Source: a bacterium (GTDB lineage Bacteria; UBP6; UBA1177). From it: a stretch of DNA of 52,608 bases. Both the position numbers and the translations under genes were made by a program. Shown one piece after another: positions 33,683 through 41,995 of the stretch; position 1 is the first letter of the stretch; each line of letters opens with the position of its first letter. A model generated the notes under the pieces. The model did no database searches and was not told where the DNA came from. It saw nothing but the letters and a program-made list of their open reading frames with translations. The stretch lies in NCBI GenBank assembly GCA_017538365.1, contig JAFYIZ010000005.1:1-52608 (forward strand), written 5' to 3'.

Positions 33683-35200
33683 ATGTTTAAGGTGGTGTTT
33701 TTATTAGTGATTTTCTTTACTTCTTCGCTTTTCGGGCAGTCGGTTCTCGACGATAAAGTTCAGCTCAAGGATGAAAATTTCGTCAAATCTGTTGAAAGTG
33801 CAGACACGATCATTCTCGGAAAGTATATTCAGGGCGGCAAAACCAAAGCGAAAGTCATGGTCGACAAAGTTTATGTCGGCGATGCTTCGGGCGATATCGA
33901 GATCAGCGGACTCGACAATGAAAGAATCAGACTCCGCTACAAAAGAGACGCCTACAAAAAAGGTGATGGTTATGTCTTTATCCTCAAGAAAGGAGCGAAA
34001 GATTATAAACTGCTTGAAGACAGCATCACGATTCCGATTTCGAGAGACAACAAGGCGAACTTCTCGTTCAACACGCCTTATCTGATCAATTTCTGGCAGC
34101 TTTTCGACGAAAGGCTTCTTGAAGTTGCTATAAAGGCGATCCGTGAAAAAGCCGACAATATGCAGAACGACTCGACGAAAGAGACTTTTGACCAGCTCGT
34201 AAACGAGTTCATCGAGAAAAAGGATGCAGCATCGCTCCGCACGGCGCTTGCCGTCGCAAAACTCGGCGGACTTTCGATCGACGATGAAAAGTACAACTCT
34301 TTCATTGCCGGAACCGATACGCTTTCATGTCTTGCAGTCAAATTTTCGGGCGAAATCAAAGGCGAGCTTTACTTCAATCAGAACATTCTGACCAAGGCTG
34401 AAGGTTTCAATGCCGACAATCAGACCGCTTTCGGATATGCAGCAATGAACCTTTACTCAAAGCAGAGTGTTCCGGTAATCGGCAGAATGCTTAACAAAAT
34501 CAGCCTTTATGCTCCCTCTTCGAGTGAGTGTTTCCCTTATCAGAAACCTGCAACCAACAAAGAGGTTTTTGTCAGAGCGCTCATCGAAATCGATTCTCCC
34601 GACACGATAAGGCTTATCTCTTCTCAGCTTGACAGCGGTGATGCCGACTGGCTTGCAAAAGTTCTCGCAATCATTTCGGAATATGACGGTGCAGACCTTG
34701 TCGAGCTCGTTCTCAAGGCTGCAACGAATGAAAGAATTTCCGAAAGAGTTTTGGAATTCAGAAATTATTTCGACAGAGTAAAATCGAAAAGTGTTTCAGA
34801 AACGCTTATTTCCCTGTTCAATAAAAGCAGCGATACATATTGGAAGAAAACGATTCTTAATGTTGTCGGAACATATCAGTTCGCTGAATCGCTTCCTTTC
34901 CTCATTCAGGTTATGAACGAAGATTCAAAGGAAGAAATCAGAACGACAGCCGCAATGTCGATCGGTCAACTCGGAAATGCCGGCGGCGCTAAACCGCTTT
35001 ACGACTTCATCGTTCGTGAAAAATCTATTCTTGCGAAGTCGATAGGTATTCAGTCGATCGCAAAAATCGGTGACAAATCGGTTCAGGAATACCTTAAAAA
35101 GCTCGTAAGCGAAGAAACGGATCCGAAAGTCCGCGAAGAGGCTGCAAACGCTATCGAAGACAATTTGTTTATTCTCAGGTACGGCAGAGAAAAAAATTGA
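33683..35200 (+). CDS. secreted HEAT-repeat protein
   Basis: 505-residue exported protein with a cleavable signal (MFKVVFLLVIFFTSSLFGQ). The first part (about 25-150) is beta-rich and contains VYVGDASGDIEISG; the rest is helical with HEAT-type repeats, best seen near the C-terminus (ESLPFLIQVMNEDSKEEIR and AAMSIGQLGNAGGAKPLYDF). HEAT arrays usually bind proteins, so a periplasmic scaffold role is plausible. The 3' end overlaps the TTG start of the uracil-DNA glycosylase gene (TTGA), so the two are coupled although their functions look unrelated. Confidence 0.82.
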   Translation: MFKVVFLLVIFFTSSLFGQSVLDDKVQLKDENFVKSVESADTIILGKYIQGGKTKAKVMVDKVYVGDASGDIEISGLDNERIRLRYKRDAYKKGDGYVFILKKGAKDYKLLEDSITIPISRDNKANFSFNTPYLINFWQLFDERLLEVAIKAIREKADNMQNDSTKETFDQLVNEFIEKKDAASLRTALAVAKLGGLSIDDEKYNSFIAGTDTLSCLAVKFSGEIKGELYFNQNILTKAEGFNADNQTAFGYAAMNLYSKQSVPVIGRMLNKISLYAPSSSECFPYQKPATNKEVFVRALIEIDSPDTIRLISSQLDSGDADWLAKVLAIISEYDGADLVELVLKAATNERISERVLEFRNYFDRVKSKSVSETLISLFNKSSDTYWKKTILNVVGTYQFAESLPFLIQVMNEDSKEEIRTTAAMSIGQLGNAGGAKPLYDFIVREKSILAKSIGIQSIAKIGDKSVQEYLKKLVSEETDPKVREEAANAIEDNLFILRYGREKN

Positions 35201-35976
35201 TCCCGTCAATTTCTCCCGAATCGCTTGAAGCGTGGCTGCTCTGGCAGCAGAAGTTTCAACCTTTTACTTTCAATGAAAAATTCGCGGAAGAGATAAATTC
35301 CTCAATTTCAGAAGAGATTGCCAAATCTTTCAGAGAGGCAGGTGTTATTCCGGTTCAGAAAACAGTTTCGGTTTCCGTTACAACGGCTGAGAAAAGTGTC
35401 GAAGAACCGATTGACGATTCTCTTCCGCCGCTTGAAAAAGTGCGCATAAAAGCTGGTAGATGTTCCGCGTGCCGTCTTGCCGCGAAACGGACGAATATGG
35501 TTTTCGGCGAAGGAAACGAAAATGCCGACATCATGTTTATCGGCGAAGGGCCGGGCGAAGACGAGGATTTGTCAGGGAGACCTTTTGTCGGAAAGGCGGG
35601 GCAGCTTCTGACGAAAATAATCGAAAACGGAATGAAAATCCCGCGCAGTCAGGTTTACATAGCAAACATCGTGAAGTGCAGACCTCCGGCAAACAGAGAC
35701 CCGATGCCGGATGAAGCTCAGTGTTGCATCGGTTTTTTGAAGGAACAGATAAAAATTGTGAATCCGAAAGTTTTGATTTTATTGGGAAAAGTAGCGATGA
35801 AAAATCTGCTCGGCATTGAAAGCTCAATGTCGAAAGCGCGCGAAACGACCTATGAATATGAAGGAATAAAGGTTTTTGTTACTTATCATCCGAGTGCCCT
35901 GCTCAGAAACGAAGCCTACAAGCGGCCTGTCTGGGAAGACATAAAAAAGGCGATGAAATATCTCGGGATGATGTAA
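35197..35976 (+). CDS. type-4 uracil-DNA glycosylase
   Basis: 259-residue family 4 UDG, an iron-sulfur enzyme that removes uracil from DNA after cytosine deamination. The cluster Cys are Cys89 and Cys92 (CSACRLAAKRT), Cys161 (VKCRPP) and Cys176 or Cys177. The active-site segment GEGPGEDEDLSGRPFVGKAG (116-135) and the late TYHPSALLRN are typical. An 80-residue N-terminal extension, low in complexity, is common in bacterial members. The start is a TTG overlapping the previous stop; no other start fits. Confidence 0.92.
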   Translation: MIPSISPESLEAWLLWQQKFQPFTFNEKFAEEINSSISEEIAKSFREAGVIPVQKTVSVSVTTAEKSVEEPIDDSLPPLEKVRIKAGRCSACRLAAKRTNMVFGEGNENADIMFIGEGPGEDEDLSGRPFVGKAGQLLTKIIENGMKIPRSQVYIANIVKCRPPANRDPMPDEAQCCIGFLKEQIKIVNPKVLILLGKVAMKNLLGIESSMSKARETTYEYEGIKVFVTYHPSALLRNEAYKRPVWEDIKKAMKYLGMM

Positions 35977-35978
35977 CC

Positions 35979-36000
35979 TGAGACTGGTTTTTAAGTCTCA
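35979..36000 (+). terminator. weak hairpin after the UDG gene
   Basis: Perfect 7-bp stem TGAGACT / AGTCTCA with an 8-base loop, 3 bases past the stop. Only a short U-poor stretch follows, so termination would be inefficient. Confidence 0.35.
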
Positions 36001-36042
36001 TTGTTCGTTGTAAGTTAAGTTGTTTTTATACTGGAGAAATAA

Positions 36043-37557
36043 ATGTCGTTGAAAAAAATTTTATGCCTTGCTTTTTTCTTAAGTTTTTCGGCAATGCTTT
36101 CGGCTTCTTCTGTTCTTGAGCTTGTCGGAGCGCAGGATTCGGTGCATCCGTTCACCTCAAGAATAATCTCAACCGGTGCTGAAGCGGCTTACTTCAACCC
36201 TGCAGACCTTGCAACTCTTGATGATTCGTTCAAAATCGGTTTCGGAATGACGATCCAGAACAAGTCGATAAGCCATGCAAAAAGACCTGACGGGCATGAT
36301 GTCGGAGACTATATTTACGATTTTGCTACGGCGACTATGGGAACTGGAATTGACGGATATAATGCTCCGTTGCCTACTGCCAATCTCATAAACAAACGCG
36401 GTTCTGCAGACTATGACTCTTTTGACGGTGTAATAATGCTTGGTGCTGTCAAAAATATTGCAAAGAAAAGCCTTGAAAAACTTGGCGGTCAGCTTGCGGT
36501 CGGTGTTTACGCGCTTCTTCCTATTTCCGGAATCCAGACTCAGGAGCCTTTCTTCAACGATGAAAGGGAACAGTATTTTTCGAACAGTCTGCAATTTGAG
36601 CTTTACGGTGACAGACTTAAACAGTTCAGTGCGGCAGTGGCGTTGGCAGGGCGTTTCGGACGCTACTTCAGAATAGGCGCCGGACTTGCAATTTCGACTT
36701 ACACGAAGACTCAGAACCGTGTTTTTGTTCCAAACGCCTCTGATCCGTCGCTTCAGCTCATCAATGCGAAAATGAATGTCGGTGCTTCGGTTATGCCTTA
36801 CTTCTCGTTTGTTGCAAATCCTGTCGCAGGGTGGCATCTTACCGGAACTTTCCATTTCCCGACAAATACCGGTATTGTCAAACTTAACAATGAGATGCAG
36901 GTTCTTGGTTTGGACAATTTATATCCGGAAAATCAAAGATATCTCACAGCAAGTTCTTCAATGACTGCTGGTTATCAACCGATTAAAGTTGCAGTCGGAA
37001 CTTACTACAATATTGATATTAAAAATGATTATCAGATTACTCCGATGGCAGGTTTCGAGTGGTCGAGATGGTCGACATATATCAACCGTCACGGTGAAAA
37101 ACCGCTTGATAAATGGAATGATACATTTTCGGCAACAGCAGGTTTGATGATGCGCCATCCGGAGCGCAGAGCTGCTTTCGGTTTCAACTATGTTCCAAGC
37201 CCTGTTCCGGCACAGACAGGAAGAGAAAACTATGTTGATAATGATAGAATGGGTTTTTCTCTCGGATATCACGAATATTTCGGTATCACTGATCAGGTCA
37301 AGATCGGAGCCGGAATAAGCGGCTCTCTGCAGTGGCTTCTTAGCAGAACTGAAGAAAAGGATCTTGAGCGTTCAATGAAGGACGGCGGACTTGTTGACGA
37401 AGTTCCTGATGATGATACAAAATATTATGGCGACATGTCGGAAGATGAGGTTAAGGCAATAAAAGAGGAACTTCAGACGAATAACCCGGGATTTCCAGGC
37501 TGGACAAGCAAAGGTTTTCTTTTGAATATTGGTATTTCAGCAGAAGTTATATGGTAG
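36043..37557 (+). CDS. OmpP1/FadL-family outer-membrane protein
   Basis: 504-residue outer-membrane beta-barrel with a cleavable signal (MSLKKILCLAFFLSFSAMLSAS). The N-terminal hatch-like segment holds the family mark EAAYFNPADLATLDD, followed by alternating amphipathic strands through to a C-terminal aromatic-type end (ISAEVIW). FadL homologs import hydrophobic compounds such as fatty acids or aromatics; the substrate here is not known. CTGGAG precedes the ATG. It is followed 27 bases later by a stalked lipoprotein. Confidence 0.85.
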   Translation: MSLKKILCLAFFLSFSAMLSASSVLELVGAQDSVHPFTSRIISTGAEAAYFNPADLATLDDSFKIGFGMTIQNKSISHAKRPDGHDVGDYIYDFATATMGTGIDGYNAPLPTANLINKRGSADYDSFDGVIMLGAVKNIAKKSLEKLGGQLAVGVYALLPISGIQTQEPFFNDEREQYFSNSLQFELYGDRLKQFSAAVALAGRFGRYFRIGAGLAISTYTKTQNRVFVPNASDPSLQLINAKMNVGASVMPYFSFVANPVAGWHLTGTFHFPTNTGIVKLNNEMQVLGLDNLYPENQRYLTASSSMTAGYQPIKVAVGTYYNIDIKNDYQITPMAGFEWSRWSTYINRHGEKPLDKWNDTFSATAGLMMRHPERRAAFGFNYVPSPVPAQTGRENYVDNDRMGFSLGYHEYFGITDQVKIGAGISGSLQWLLSRTEEKDLERSMKDGGLVDEVPDDDTKYYGDMSEDEVKAIKEELQTNNPGFPGWTSKGFLLNIGISAEVIW

Positions 37558-37584
37558 TTTTAGCAATTTTTTAAGGAGAAAAAA

Positions 37585-38688
37585 ATGAAAAAATTCATGA
37601 TTTCAGTTGCAGCAATCTGCGCAACGATTTTCTTTGTTTCATGCGGCGGCGACAGTAAAACACCGGAAAAGGTCGATGACCCCGATACTGCAACCGATAC
37701 CGACACGGATACCAACGACAATCCTGACACTGCAACCGACACAGAACCGACAACAGAACCTACAACCGAACCTACGACTGAACCGACGACAGAGCCTACA
37801 GACGAACCGACGACAGAGCCTACAGACGAACCTACAACAGAACCTACAACCGAACCTACGACTGAACCGACGGAGGATCAAACCGAGCTTTATGAAAAAT
37901 TTATCGGAAGATGGGCTGCTGAGATAATCCTTCATTCCGATTCAGTAGCTGCTGGTATGGATGCTCCGAGTATCACAACAAGATATATCCTTGTAGATTT
38001 TTATGTTAACGACAAAGGGCAGCTTGATATGAATAAGGTTGATAACAAGCTGTGCAGCACCGAAAACCGCACGGGAAAGAAAGGTGCTCTTTCTGCAGGG
38101 AATGTTCTGTTCAATGAATCCAAGTTTAACACAATTTTCTGGCACTGGAAACCTTATGAGATTCCAGGACGTGAGAATACTCCTTATGTTGAAGTTGCTC
38201 AAAACGGTAATGAAATCAGCTTCAAACTCAATAAAGATTATGAACTCCGCGGCGCATGCAAACAAAAAGAAGACTGCAATCCGGCAGCTGTAGATAATAA
38301 CGGCGATGAGTGGTTTGTTTCCGGTAAAGACGATCAGAACATTTTTGATCACGACGGGGACGGTAAAGATGCATTCACTCTTGGTTTCAAAGGTTCTATA
38401 GCATCAACCGGAGATATGTATTATGTTCAGAAACTGTGGCATATTTTCGAAGGTAAACTTGTTGCTGACGACAAAATCGAAGGTAATGTAGAGTGGCATG
38501 ATGATCAATTGGTAGTTGGTGCAAGCAATCCAACATTAAAATCTGACAAAAAGACTACCACAAGTAAAGAAAAGTCAATATTCCAGTTCAGAAAAGTTGC
38601 TGACGATATGGACTGCGACACATTGCTCAATCGACCTACTTTCGATCTCGTCGACCCAAATGCAGGCGATGCATACGGAAGAGACTAG
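37585..38688 (+). CDS. stalked lipoprotein with TEPT repeat
   Basis: 367-residue predicted lipoprotein (signal MKKFMISVAAICATIFFVSC, lipobox Cys20). A stalk of Asp/Thr then eleven T-E-P-T type blocks runs to about residue 97, and the remaining 270 residues form an unrecognised, probably beta-rich domain with Cys pairs (CSTENRTG, RGACKQKEDCNPA). The stalk resembles that of the 6938-9349 lipoprotein, but the C-terminal domains do not look alike. AAGGAG precedes the ATG and a strong terminator follows the gene. Confidence 0.85.
   Translation: MKKFMISVAAICATIFFVSCGGDSKTPEKVDDPDTATDTDTDTNDNPDTATDTEPTTEPTTEPTTEPTTEPTDEPTTEPTDEPTTEPTTEPTTEPTEDQTELYEKFIGRWAAEIILHSDSVAAGMDAPSITTRYILVDFYVNDKGQLDMNKVDNKLCSTENRTGKKGALSAGNVLFNESKFNTIFWHWKPYEIPGRENTPYVEVAQNGNEISFKLNKDYELRGACKQKEDCNPAAVDNNGDEWFVSGKDDQNIFDHDGDGKDAFTLGFKGSIASTGDMYYVQKLWHIFEGKLVADDKIEGNVEWHDDQLVVGASNPTLKSDKKTTTSKEKSIFQFRKVADDMDCDTLLNRPTFDLVDPNAGDAYGRD
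37741..37872 (+). repeat. eleven-unit 12-bp coding tandem repeat
   Basis: Eleven 12-base units of the form acNgaNccNacN. Units 2-4 (37753-37788) and 9-11 (37837-37872) are identical over 36 bases, showing recent duplication inside the array. In-frame gain or loss would change stalk length without a frameshift. Confidence 0.9.
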
Positions 38689-38711
38689 GATATAGAATTT
38701 ACAATTTTTCC

Positions 38712-38738
38712 AGCCCCTCTTCGGAGGGGCTTTTTTTT
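38712..38738 (+). terminator. intrinsic terminator of the 37585 lipoprotein gene
   Basis: Perfect 8-bp hairpin AGCCCCTC / GAGGGGCT with a UUCG loop followed by eight U. It is nearly the same design as the hydA terminator. Confidence 0.95.
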
Positions 38739-38744
38739 ATTTGA

Positions 38745-38785
38745 TAACCTCACCCGAACCCTCTCCAGCGTGGCGAGGGACGAAG
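38745..38785. repeat. dispersed-repeat-like remnant
   Basis: The convergent gap between the lipoprotein terminator and the secA stop holds cctcacccgaaccctctcc followed by gcgaggg, a pattern like the common CCTCACCC...CTCTCC / GAGGG intergenic repeats of many genomes. A single copy in this window. Confidence 0.35.
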
Positions 38786-38791
38786 ATGTTT

Positions 38792-41524
38792 TTAGTCGTA
38801 GATACCTTTTCCCATGCAGCACTGTTTGAATTTTTTGCCGCTTCCGCACGGGCACGGATCGTTTCTTCCGACTTTCGGAGCTGTGCGTTTTACAGGTTCC
38901 TTTTCAAGTGTCGGAGCTGTCGTGTTTTTCTGAACTTCAGCTTCTTTCTTCTGCTCTTTCTGTTCGAATTTTTCAACGGCTTCCTGCGTTACGACCTGAA
39001 CTGAGAATAAGCGCTTTACCGATTCGGTGTAGATGCTGAACATCATATCCTGGAACATCGCGAAACCTTCGCGTTTGTATTCGAGTTTCGGGTTTTTCTG
39101 GCCGTAGCCGCGCAGCCCGATGCCCTCGCGGAGATGATCCATGCTGAGAAGGTGGCGTCTCCAGAAAATGTCGAGGACTTCAAGAACGATGTGGCGCTCG
39201 ATCTCGTTGCTGAGTTCCTTGTCGTACTGTGCCATTTTCTGGTCGTACTGTTCAAGCAGGAAATCGTAGCATTTCTGAGCCATAATCTGCAGCGCAGCTT
39301 CGTTTTTATGCCCGATGTAGTTGTTCGGATTTATGATGTCGGCAAACATATTTTCGTCAAGCTGAGCGCGCATCTCTTCGTTGTAGGCGAGAACTCCGGC
39401 GAGGAAATCCTTGACCATCGCGTAATCCCAGCTGTCAGGAGTCGATTTTTCAGGGATTATGTTGCTCAGATTTGTGTTGATGATATCTTCGATCATCGAG
39501 TAGATGACCTGTTTGTTTGCATCTCCGCCTGTCAGGATGTTGCGGCGCAGCGCATATATCGTCTTTCTCTGCTGATTCATTACGTCGTCATATTCGAGGA
39601 CGTTCTTACGGATACTGAAGTTGTGTGCTTCGACCTTTTTCTGTGCGTTTTCAATTGATTTCGAAATAAGTTTGTGTTCGATAGGCTGGTCATCTTCAAG
39701 ACCAAGTCTGCTCATTACGGTCGAAAGTCTTTCGCTGCCGAAAATACGCATGAGGTCGTCTTCGAGACTGAGGTAAAATCTCGATGAACCGGGGTCACCC
39801 TGACGACCGCTTCGGCCGCGGAGCTGGTTATCGATTCGTCTCGATTCGTGGCGCTCCGTTCCGATGATGTGGAGACCGCCCGCTGCAAGAACTTCCTTCT
39901 TTTCTTCGGCGCAGATTTTTTCGTATTTTGCGAGGATTTCCTTAAATTCCGGAGATTCGGTATCGACGAATTCCATGGTTGCTTCGGCCTCGGCGTAAGC
40001 GAGTTTTTCGGGGTTTCCGCCGAGCACGATATCGGTTCCTCGGCCTGCCATGTTGGTTGCGATCGTGATAGTCCCCTTTCTTCCGGCCTGAGCGACGACA
40101 TCAGCCTCTTTCATGTGAAATTTAGCGTTGAGGACGTTGTGCTTGATTCCCTGTTTCGTGAGAAGGTTGCTCAGTCTTTCCGACTTTTCGACAGAAACTG
40201 TACCGACGAGAACGGGCTGACCTTTAGCATTTCTCTCAAGAATTGCCTTGACGACAGCGTTTTCTTTCGCGACCTGTGTCTTATAGATCTGATCGGGCAT
40301 ATCCTGCCTGATAACGGGCTTGTTAGTGGGAATTACGGTAACTCCGAGGTTGTATATCTCGGCAAATTCGCGCGCTTCGGTATCTGCCGTACCCGTCATG
40401 CCGGAAAGTTTGTCGTACATTCTGAAGAAATTCTGGTATGTGATGGTCGCCAGAGTCTGGTTTTCGCGCTCGACCTTGACACCTTCTTTCGCTTCAAGGG
40501 CCTGGTGCAGACCGTCGCTGTAACGCCTTCCCTCCATGAGTCGGCCGGTGAATTCGTCAACGATCATGACTTTGTCGACGCCGTCGATGTTCTTGACAAC
40601 GTAATCAACATCGAGGTGGAACATGAAATTCGCCTTCAGAGCCTGCTGAACGTGGTGGACGAGTTCAAGGTTTTCCGGCGCGTAAAGGTTGTTGACACCG
40701 AGAAGATTTTCGACTCTGTAGATACCTTCCTGAGTGAGAATCGCGTTTTTCGCCTTTTCATCCTTCGTGAAGTGTTCATCTTCCTTGAGTGTTTTGACAA
40801 CGGCGTTCACTTTGACGTAAAGATCGGTGCTTTCGTCGCTCGGACCTGAAATGATGAGCGGTGTTCTCGCCTCATCGATAAGAATCGAGTCAACCTCGTC
40901 GACGATTGCGTAACGCAGATCGCGCTGGACGTAGTTGTTTATGTCGTATTTCATGTTGTCGCGCAGATAATCAAAACCGAATTCGCTGTTCGTGCCGTAG
41001 GTTATATCGCTGTTGTATGCGACTCTGCGCTCTTTCGTGTTCATTCCGTTGAGGATCGTTCCGACTGAAAGGCCGAGGAATTTGTAAATTCTTCCCATCC
41101 ATTCGGCGTCGCGGGCTGCAAGGTAGTCGTTGACTGTGACGAGGTGTGCGCCGCGTCCTTCAAGAGCGTTGAGGTACATCGGAAGTGTTGCGACGAGCGT
41201 TTTACCTTCACCGGTTTTCATTTCGGCGATTCTGCCTTTGTGGAGAACAATACCGCCGACAAGCTGAACGTCGTAGTGTCTCATGCCGAGAACTCGCTTA
41301 CCCGCCTCGCGGACAACTGCGAAAGCCTCTGGAAGCACTGAATCGAGTGACTCTCCGTTTGCGATCCTCTGCTTGAAATCGGCGGTTTTGGCAGCCAATT
41401 CAGCATCGGAAAGAGTTTTTATCGAACTTTCGAGTTCGTTGATTTTTGCGATTGTCGGTCTGATTGATTTTAAGAAACGGTCGTTTTCAGTGCCGAAAAT
41501 CTTTTTGAACAGGTATTTGAACAT
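38792..41524 (-). CDS. secA: preprotein translocase ATPase SecA
   Basis: 910-residue motor that drives unfolded proteins through SecYEG. The nucleotide site is [17 protein letters not shown] (Walker A) with [19 protein letters not shown] (Walker B and neighbours), the pre-protein cross-linking domain lies between, and helicase motif VI is [20 protein letters not shown]. The C-terminus carries the SEC-C zinc motif [13 protein letters not shown], which binds SecB or ribosomes. The length is normal. GGGAG lies 7 bases before the ATG. It is 27 bases after the zinc-ribbon gene, whose promoter it probably shares. Confidence 0.98.
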   Translation of the reverse strand: MFKYLFKKIFGTENDRFLKSIRPTIAKINELESSIKTLSDAELAAKTADFKQRIANGESLDSVLPEAFAVVREAGKRVLGMRHYDVQLVGGIVLHKGRIAEMKTGEGKTLVATLPMYLNALEGRGAHLVTVNDYLAARDAEWMGRIYKFLGLSVGTILNGMNTKERRVAYNSDITYGTNSEFGFDYLRDNMKYDINNYVQRDLRYAIVDEVDSILIDEARTPLIISGPSDESTDLYVKVNAVVKTLKEDEHFTKDEKAKNAILTQEGIYRVENLLGVNNLYAPENLELVHHVQQALKANFMFHLDVDYVVKNIDGVDKVMIVDEFTGRLMEGRRYSDGLHQALEAKEGVKVERENQTLATITYQNFFRMYDKLSGMTGTADTEAREFAEIYNLGVTVIPTNKPVIRQDMPDQIYKTQVAKENAVVKAILERNAKGQPVLVGTVSVEKSERLSNLLTKQGIKHNVLNAKFHMKEADVVAQAGRKGTITIATNMAGRGTDIVLGGNPEKLAYAEAEATMEFVDTESPEFKEILAKYEKICAEEKKEVLAAGGLHIIGTERHESRRIDNQLRGRSGRQGDPGSSRFYLSLEDDLMRIFGSERLSTVMSRLGLEDDQPIEHKLISKSIENAQKKVEAHNFSIRKNVLEYDDVMNQQRKTIYALRRNILTGGDANKQVIYSMIEDIINTNLSNIIPEKSTPDSWDYAMVKDFLAGVLAYNEEMRAQLDENMFADIINPNNYIGHKNEAALQIMAQKCYDFLLEQYDQKMAQYDKELSNEIERHIVLEVLDIFWRRHLLSMDHLREGIGLRGYGQKNPKLEYKREGFAMFQDMMFSIYTESVKRLFSVQVVTQEAVEKFEQKEQKKEAEVQKNTTAPTLEKEPVKRTAPKVGRNDPCPCGSGKKFKQCCMGKGIYD

Positions 41525-41551
41525 ATCGGAACTCCCGAATATTTTTGAAAA

Positions 41552-41854
41552 CTAAAATTTGAAAAGATCGCTGAGTTGTGTTTTTGCCTCGATTTCCTCG
41601 CTGCCGTCCTCGCCTTCGTTCTTGATGAATTCGAAGGAGGCACAGAAGTTTGCCTTGTCTCTTTCACGGATGAAGGAACGCGAGTCTTCACGGCATTCGT
41701 TGGTGTAATTCTCGTCATGGAAACGACAGTTCATGCAGCAGTGAAGGTCTGAGTAACAGAAGGGGCAAACGTCCTGTCTGCCGACTTTTCCGCGGATGTC
41801 TTCGAGTTCGTCGTCAAGCGATTTTTTGCAGTTGTGACAGATATAAACAGCCAT
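41552..41854 (-). CDS. small Cys-rich zinc-ribbon protein
   Basis: 100-residue protein with several Cys pairs: YICHNCKKSL, CPFCYSDLHCCMNCRF and a late FCASFEF. These suggest two zinc ribbons. The C-terminal 30 residues are acidic and probably disordered. I do not recognise a named function. The start ATG 41852-41854 has GGAGG upstream. It is the first gene of the secA transcript, so an RNA- or ribosome-linked role is possible but unproven. Confidence 0.78.
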   Translation of the reverse strand: MAVYICHNCKKSLDDELEDIRGKVGRQDVCPFCYSDLHCCMNCRFHDENYTNECREDSRSFIRERDKANFCASFEFIKNEGEDGSEEIEAKTQLSDLFKF

Positions 41855-41883
41855 AATTTCCTCCAAAAACAACAAAACGCGCT

Positions 41884-41911
41884 AGTATAGTGATTGTTAT
41901 AGAAAAATCAA
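41884..41911 (-). promoter_or_regulatory. promoter of zinc-ribbon/secA operon
   Basis: Minus strand TTGATT (41906-41911), 16-base spacer, TATACT (41884-41889), about 25 bases before the ATG. Confidence 0.7.
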
Positions 41912-41930
41912 GGTGTTTGCAAAGACCTTA

Positions 41931-41980
41931 CTGCCGCCGCCGACCTTAAGGACTTTAAGGACATTAGTATGCGGCGGCAA
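41931..41980. repeat. short element with perfect GCCGCC inverted ends and 9-bp tandem repeat
   Basis: Ends tgccgccgc and gcggcggca are a perfect 9-bp inverted repeat. Inside lie two copies of ttaaggac in tandem (cttaaggac, tttaaggac). It sits between the surface-protein stop and the zinc-ribbon promoter. The end structure matches the 8-bp-repeat elements, but the filling differs. Confidence 0.6.
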
Positions 41981-41995
41981 AAAAGCAGAAGTCAG

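Noticed and set aside
37741-37872. CRISPR or minisatellite outside a gene
   Set aside because: The 12-bp repeat is in frame within a lipoprotein gene and codes the stalk.
39848-40849. 333-codon plus-strand open frame inside secA
   Set aside because: It is antisense to the conserved SecA core; the frame stays open because of codon bias in secA.
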